DNA of 64,000 bases, from positions 50,926-114,925 of the forward strand of contig CAJNDS010002759.1 of the NCBI GenBank assembly GCA_905221605.1, read 5' to 3'. The notes beneath the pieces are model-generated. The model was not told the DNA's origin. It saw only the letters and a program-made list of their open reading frames with translations, and searched no databases. The stretch is from Symbiodinium natans. Taxonomy: Eukaryota > Sar > Dinophyceae > Suessiales > Symbiodiniaceae. Shown here one piece after another: positions 59,001-64,000 of the stretch. Within the stretch, counting starts at the first letter, position 1, and each line of letters opens with the position of its first letter. A program made the translations under genes and the position numbers.

Positions 59001-61499
59001 ATGATGAAGGCTTGTTCTTCGGGCGTGTTGTGACGTATTGTCATAGCGGCAGTGCCGCTGGATGGCTCCTGTCTTGCGTGAACACGCTACTGTAGATGTT
59101 TACATCGGGTGTTACGCCGCGTTGCAGTTGCCTGCATCCGTGGACTCGCTGAGGGCCTTCCATAGCGAAAGCTTTGGGAAGTTTATGAGTGCAGGTTGTG
59201 GCTGTTGATCCTGTTGATCAGATGAGGCCATCAAGCTGTTCCGCCGCTCCAAATGCTGATACTTTTGCCCCTGGCCCAAGCAGAGCTGAGCTGTGGGACA
59301 GAGAAGTGCTGCATCAAACCCCCACATGCCAGCAGGTGAATACCTGCTGGGACCCAGGAAGCATGTCTTGCCCAAAGATACTTGGTCTTCCGATCCCCAA
59401 GTTTAAGAAAGCAGGCCATTGCACCATCCTCAAGAAGAACTGCGCAACAAAAACAATTGCAGCACACGGAACATCTTGACCGCGACCTCTTTGACGAGAT
59501 GTTCCCGTCAGGGCTTTTACTACTTTGGACAGAGTCACCTCGCACAGCAGCCGCTGCCATGCTCGTTTGTTCCGACAGCTGCCCTGCATCCCTGCAGGTT
59601 GGGCGGCAGCAACAATAGCTCAAACTCAAACGCCAACGCCCCTGAAGTATGGCCCTGAATTTCGATGCCGTGACACCCAGCCGCTCCCAAGTAGCACCTC
59701 AAAGTGTGGCAAAGTGCCAGTCGCATTGAACCCTGGTGAGACCGACATCGATCAACATCGATAAACATTTTCGGCTGTTGCACCTGTTTCAGCCTGTAGG
59801 AACATGCTTCTGGACGGCCTATTCGGCCGACGGATCAGCTGCCTCCAGAGGCAACAGCCAGAACAAGAGTTGAGTGAGATCCGAGTCACGTAAGTTTGGT
59901 GGGGGTTTTTGGTTGGACCAAAAGCCGCGGAAAGTTCCGGCAGCCCTCGCCTTCGGCGAGAAAGGCCCGGGGTGGAGCAAACCTAGGAAGTCTTGCGAAG
60001 CATCTCTTGAAATCCCCAGGCCTGTCAAGGCAAAGAAGATGGGCCCAAGGGGATCCCCCAAGAAAACGGGGCGAAATGCTTTGGAGGCCCAGGAGCTGAT
60101 GAAGCTCTTGGCGCGCCCCCAGGAGGCCCTGGTAGGCCTCAAGCGCCAGCAGGCCGGCACCCAATTCTGGACCAGTTGCATGGCTGACTCGGCTTCCTGC
60201 GTCGAAAGCAGGTATAGGTCCTTGTAGGGTTCCGAGACTGCTGTGGCACGTGCTTGAGGAAGGTGCACCTTTTTTTCTCCGCTCGTAAGCACCTGGCATT
60301 GTGGGCTTCATCCGAATCTTTTCGGCTGTTTCGGGTTCGCGCCTTTGCTCTCTTTCGCTGTGGAGGCAGCTGTCCAAGCAGCACTGTGGCAGATGGAGGA
60401 GTCCTTGGCAAGGCCATCTGTAGGACTTGAAGTACGGTGTAAAGGAACATTCAGACGCAGGCCAGGTACAGCCACAAGGTCCTTGGGGGTTCCTTGTGTG
60501 ACTTGGACTCCGGACTCCACTTCTGGACACCACAAGCGGCACACCCAGTTGGGCCGAACGTCCACTGAGTTGACCATTGGAGTGGAACAGACTTGGAATT
60601 TGCTGTGGGTTCTTCATAGCAGCCGAAGTTTCGTTTGTTGCCTGTTTGCATTTGTGTGTCTTGGCTCGGTTGGTTTTGCCGTTGCCGTTGGATCTGAAGC
60701 CCAATCGTCAGACAACGCCGCGGTCCCAAACGTAAACGCTTTTCTTGTTCACAAAGCATCCCGCGCAATAAAGGGCATTGTACCACACCAAGACCTTCAA
60801 TATACTTTGCAGTAGTTTAAAGCAAAATGTTCTGTTATTGTTGGGACTGTCCCAAGATCGGAAGACCCGCAGATGGAAGGAAAGGTTCCCACGAAACCTG
60901 CGCACTCCCGCAACTACTCCGACTCCCACATCTACCGCTGCTTACAGGTCTCAGTCTGCCTTGACCCGCTTTTCGCAGTCGTGGCAGGCAATCCGCGAAT
61001 TTTTCGGATTGCTCGGCTGTGGGTTTGAAGTTTCGATGGTCTGCTATCTCCTTCAACCCGGTGGAACTCGAGGTTCTTTGAAATTCAGCCCAAAGAGGGC
61101 GCATGCCTCCCTCCTTCCCTCTTGCTGGCGCAGGAGAGGCAGGCAAGCGCACTTGACCAACTTGATCAGAGTTATCAACGCCAAGGAGTTCAGGCAGGGT
61201 TGACGGGGTGTCGTGGGAAGATTCCTGGTTGCTTCTTGGTGACAACTGTGGTTTCTTTCGCTTGGTCTTTGGAGGGCCTCAAGATCGCTCAAACTCCTTT
61301 GAAGCGGGGTTGGGCTGCTGTGCCATGTTGATTCAGTTGATGTTATAAGGCATGGAGGCGCTGCTGCCTCGATAGCGGGGGGGGGGGGGGGGGCAAAAGG
61401 AACTACCTGCAACTACTTGTACCTAGATTCCACCATAACCAATTGTGGGCCTTGTTAAACCGATCATTCCCTGATTTGTGTACGCGCTCATGGGCCTGC

Positions 61500-61602
61500 A
61501 GAGGAGGGAGAGAGGGAGGGAGGGAGAGAGGGAGAGAGGGAGGGAGGTAGGGAGGGAGAGAGAGGGGGAGGGAGGGAGGGACAGAGGGAGAGAGGGAGAG
61601 AG
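61500..61602. repeat. GGGA/GAGA simple repeat
   Basis: Polypurine run of GAGG and GGAGAGA units. The opposite strand gives a poly-(L,P,S) frame with no meaning. A separate run of 16 G lies 110 bp upstream. Confidence 0.95.
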
Positions 61603-62343
61603 GGGTGAGTTGGTCGTTTTGCTGAGTGGCTTGTCTTTCCCCAAACGGCAAGAGCCTGCCTAGGGCGGGGTCCCGGGGGGGCCTCCTAATGGATGGGTGC
61701 ATCGGGGTCTGGCAGGGGGCGATGTTCGGTTTTACCTACGTCCAAGGATTTGTCAGGTCTTTCGAAAGCCACTGATAGACTGATGGCTTGGGAGCACATG
61801 TGCAGGCTGTTCCTAGTGCTGAGCTTGCTTGTTGTTCCTTGGCCAGGTCTCCGTGGTGGAGGCCAGGACAGCTGGGCACGGCACCACTTGCCAGTGTGTC
61901 GGTGTCATCTCTTACATCCTTGGCGCAAGTCCTTAAATGAAAAAGACGAGTCAAATTCGAGTCTCTCAATTCGAGTCACCTTCGCGTGAGCGTTCAAAGA
62001 TCCACAGGCCGAAGCATCCGGAGCCGATGGTGTCGAAGAGACGGCGGAGGATGCCCAGTGCTGCCCAGGGCTGGGGGGGCAGAGCCCTGCAAGAGGTCGA
62101 TTAGCAGCTTAGCACCGTGCTCTTCTATCGCTTTGTTCCCATCGCCTGGAGGAGAAGGAGAAGAAGACACACCTCGAGGATCTGGCCCCCTGGCTGACTC
62201 TGGCTTTCAGAAGCGAAGTCAAGAGAAGCATGGGAAGACTTCAGGCTGAGGCGCTGAGTTGAGGCGAACCCCAACGTTTAGGGGAGAGTCGAATCCCTCA
62301 AGGCATTGTAAGAAGTTGCTTCCCGCATGACCTTGAGTCTGAG

Positions 62344-62409
62344 GATGCATCGATCAACCCGCACACCCGCCGCCTCCTGAAGAAAGTCCGGGAGCATACC
62401 ACCATGCAG
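62344..62409 (+). CDS. Candidate N-terminal exon of channel C
   Basis: After TCTGAG the frame reads DASINPHTRRLLKKVREHTT. It resembles the exon at 49238 before channel B in the NP--xRLLxx(I/V)K spacing. The 3' boundary is uncertain. Confidence 0.4.
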
Positions 62410-63284
62410 AGTCTGTCTCTGAATATGCAAAGGTCTAAGGCTTGCGGCTTCCAGGGGGAAAGGTTAAAGCGTGTCCGGCTTAGCTCTAGCGCGTTCCGAC
62501 CAGTACTACAGCAAGCAGTTCAGTGCTGCAGTTCTTCAGAGAGACAGGGAGAGACTTTCAGCTCAATGAATTTCAGTTCCATGCAAGAAGTCGGGCAAGA
62601 TGCCACTTCGGACTCGGATTGTTGACGTTCCCTGACCTCAACTTCTGATCTTGTGATTTGATTTTGGCACGGTACTCTATCCGCACAATTCTTTCTGTGT
62701 CGTTCACGGTGCCTCCGTGAGCGCGTGGGGTACAGTGTCCGACCACGTTTTGATTTGCATTGATGATGGCGCGTACCTTGGGTTGATCGTAGGCCTTCAT
62801 CCACCTTAAGACGCTGCTAAGCTGCTAAGCCTCGAGCCCAAAGAGCAAATTCCCAGGAAGTCACACACCCACGAGTTGCCGCACATCTCGGAGGGCATCT
62901 GGAAGTTGCCTCTGTGCTCAAGTGATCCAGTGAACCGTTTGTGAACCACTGTACAGAAAGAACAATATGATCAATATGTCAGATGTCTGAATGTAGGGCC
63001 TGAAGCTGTGCGAAGCTGTACTGTGGGGGGCACAGCCCATTGTCTCAGGACCCAGATGTCTTGCCAGAAGTTGGTCAAGAAGGACAGGTGACGTGCTTCG
63101 AAGGAAACCTTATTTCAGAACCCCCATGCAGCCAATTCTGGTGGACTCAGGATCCAGGGCTTATGCGTCGATGGGCCTCGCAGGTTTCTTGAGGTGTTTT
63201 GGGAAACTTCGGTCGTATTGATGTGGTGGTCTGAACAGAGGGTCCGGGTGTGTAAGGGCCTGGCATCTTCAAGCCGATGTGCAG

Positions 63285-64000
63285 TCCGGATGCAAACTTG
63301 TGGAGGAGTGGTTCGAGTGCCTCATCTCTTTCGTCATCGTGGCCAATTCTGTGCCTCGGTGGCTGTTGTTGCAAGGAAGATGTCGGAAGGTCGAAAAGCC
63401 AGCAGACGGTAGATCGCCCTTACCACGCTTCAGCAGCGACCTGGAACGGCTGGAACCCTCATCGACAAGTTCGAAAAACCCCTCCCCCGCACCACAAGAG
63501 ACCCAAAAGCGCAGCGCAAAGAGCAAGCCAAGCCGGGCCGAGCGCAGGCCGCAAGCCCTCACGGCCTGAAATGGGTGAACACGTCAGCATCACTCGAAGC
63601 GCTGAGATATTGATCGGCATCGACAGCCACCTCTCCCTTCCGGAGCCTGGACAGTCGAAGGTCACCGGCCCAAGCTCGAGTTGTGCGGTTTCACTTGCTT
63701 TCAGTTGATTTCAGTTGGTGTCAGTTCGCGTCAATTGGTTTCAGGCTGAGCATTGGGCTTGGTGGTGCCATGGGAGTTTGTTGCATTCAAGTTGTCACGC
63801 TTTTTGTAACGATGATCTTCTCCGAGGTCTTTTCGAGGTTCATGGCTTGTTTCGGTGTGGGAACGGGCTGGGCAGAAAGGGCAGCCATTGAGCCCCTTGT
63901 GAAAAAATGGCTTGTCTCGGTGCAGTATCCTGGCGAACGCAAGCGAACACAAGCTTAGCATTGACCCACCCAAACTGAACTGCCCTGAAGCCTTATACCC
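63285..64000 (+). CDS. Voltage-gated cation channel, gene C (5' part, cut by window end)
   Basis: Three exons are visible. S1 ends at 63350 (EEWFECLISFVIVANS); its start is 63285 or about 63310. 63607 to ~63653 reads ILIGIDSHLSLPEPG, matching VILGVESQMSLD of A and MIGLETQMGL of B. S2, from about 63792, reads VTLFVTMIFSEVFSRFMA, with the E---R spacing of S2 in A and B. The intron 63351-63606 is GT-AG and sits at the same codon boundary (after NS) as in A, but not B. S3 onward must lie beyond 64000. Confidence 0.65.

Larger units (their letters stand above)
54557..62343. other. Between channels B and C; scattered exon-like fragments
   Basis: Fragments with AG upstream and protein-like composition: VPEETNGTTVVRLDGAG (~55333-55384), TAELEEDLQGIADAQ (~55590-55638), SLPWALGALRRIIETKTV (~56289-56350) and a basic frame with KMGPRGSPKKTGRNALEAQE (~60040-60100). 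They may be upstream exons of channel C or of a separate gene. A G-run lies at 61378-61393 and a GGGA/GAGA repeat at 61500-61602. From 56700 to 58900 I see nothing coding. Confidence 0.3.

Overview
This is nuclear DNA of a dinoflagellate, most likely a coral-symbiont type (Symbiodiniaceae) or a close relative. The sequence shows: (i) a tandem array of near-identical genes; (ii) introns that mostly start with GC or GA and end AG, usually followed by G; (iii) exons as short as 27-62 nt scattered over many kilobases; (iv) very large amounts of simple and tandem repeat; (v) short TTTAGGG telomere-like runs. The genus is inference.

Layout. 1-7885: head-to-tail array of a ~1.49-kb unit, five complete genes plus partial units at each end. 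Each complete gene has three exons and encodes a 264-aa protein with an STI1-like region followed by ankyrin repeats, the arrangement of the plant chaperone AKR2. 7886-16780: no convincing gene, but a 1.2-kb GAACGAAA satellite (10.8-12.05 kb) and two exon-like fragments near 15.3-16.0 kb. 16783-28444: an 11.7-kb block made only of repeats. It holds a ~4.6-kb purine/pyrimidine segment present twice around a 100-N gap, each copy ending in 15 units of an 88-bp tandem repeat, then a 2-kb field of alternating AT/GC palindromes. The block is bounded by TA-flanked inverted copies of GGGTTTATTTGGAAGCTG. 31838-32539: an uninterrupted ORF for a class I SAM methyltransferase-like protein.

35.9-64 kb: three tandem + strand genes (A, B, C) for single-domain six-TM voltage-gated cation channels. 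A and B carry an S4 arginine ladder, a pore with filter TMDSI and C-terminal EF-hands; C runs off the window after S2. The exons were found by aligning A, B and C to each other; listed junctions keep frame wherever both flanking exons are placed. A and B share only one clear intron position out of about twenty: B carries S2-S5 in one 390-nt exon that A splits over at least seven. This is the most interesting feature of the window.

The channel and ankyrin genes have no visible functional link. Limits: splice sites were read by eye and by homology between copies, with no transcript data; first exons of all channel genes and a few internal exons are unresolved; much of 7.9-16.7, 29-35.8, 45.9-49.2 and 54.6-62.3 kb may hold exons that cannot be recognised without transcripts.
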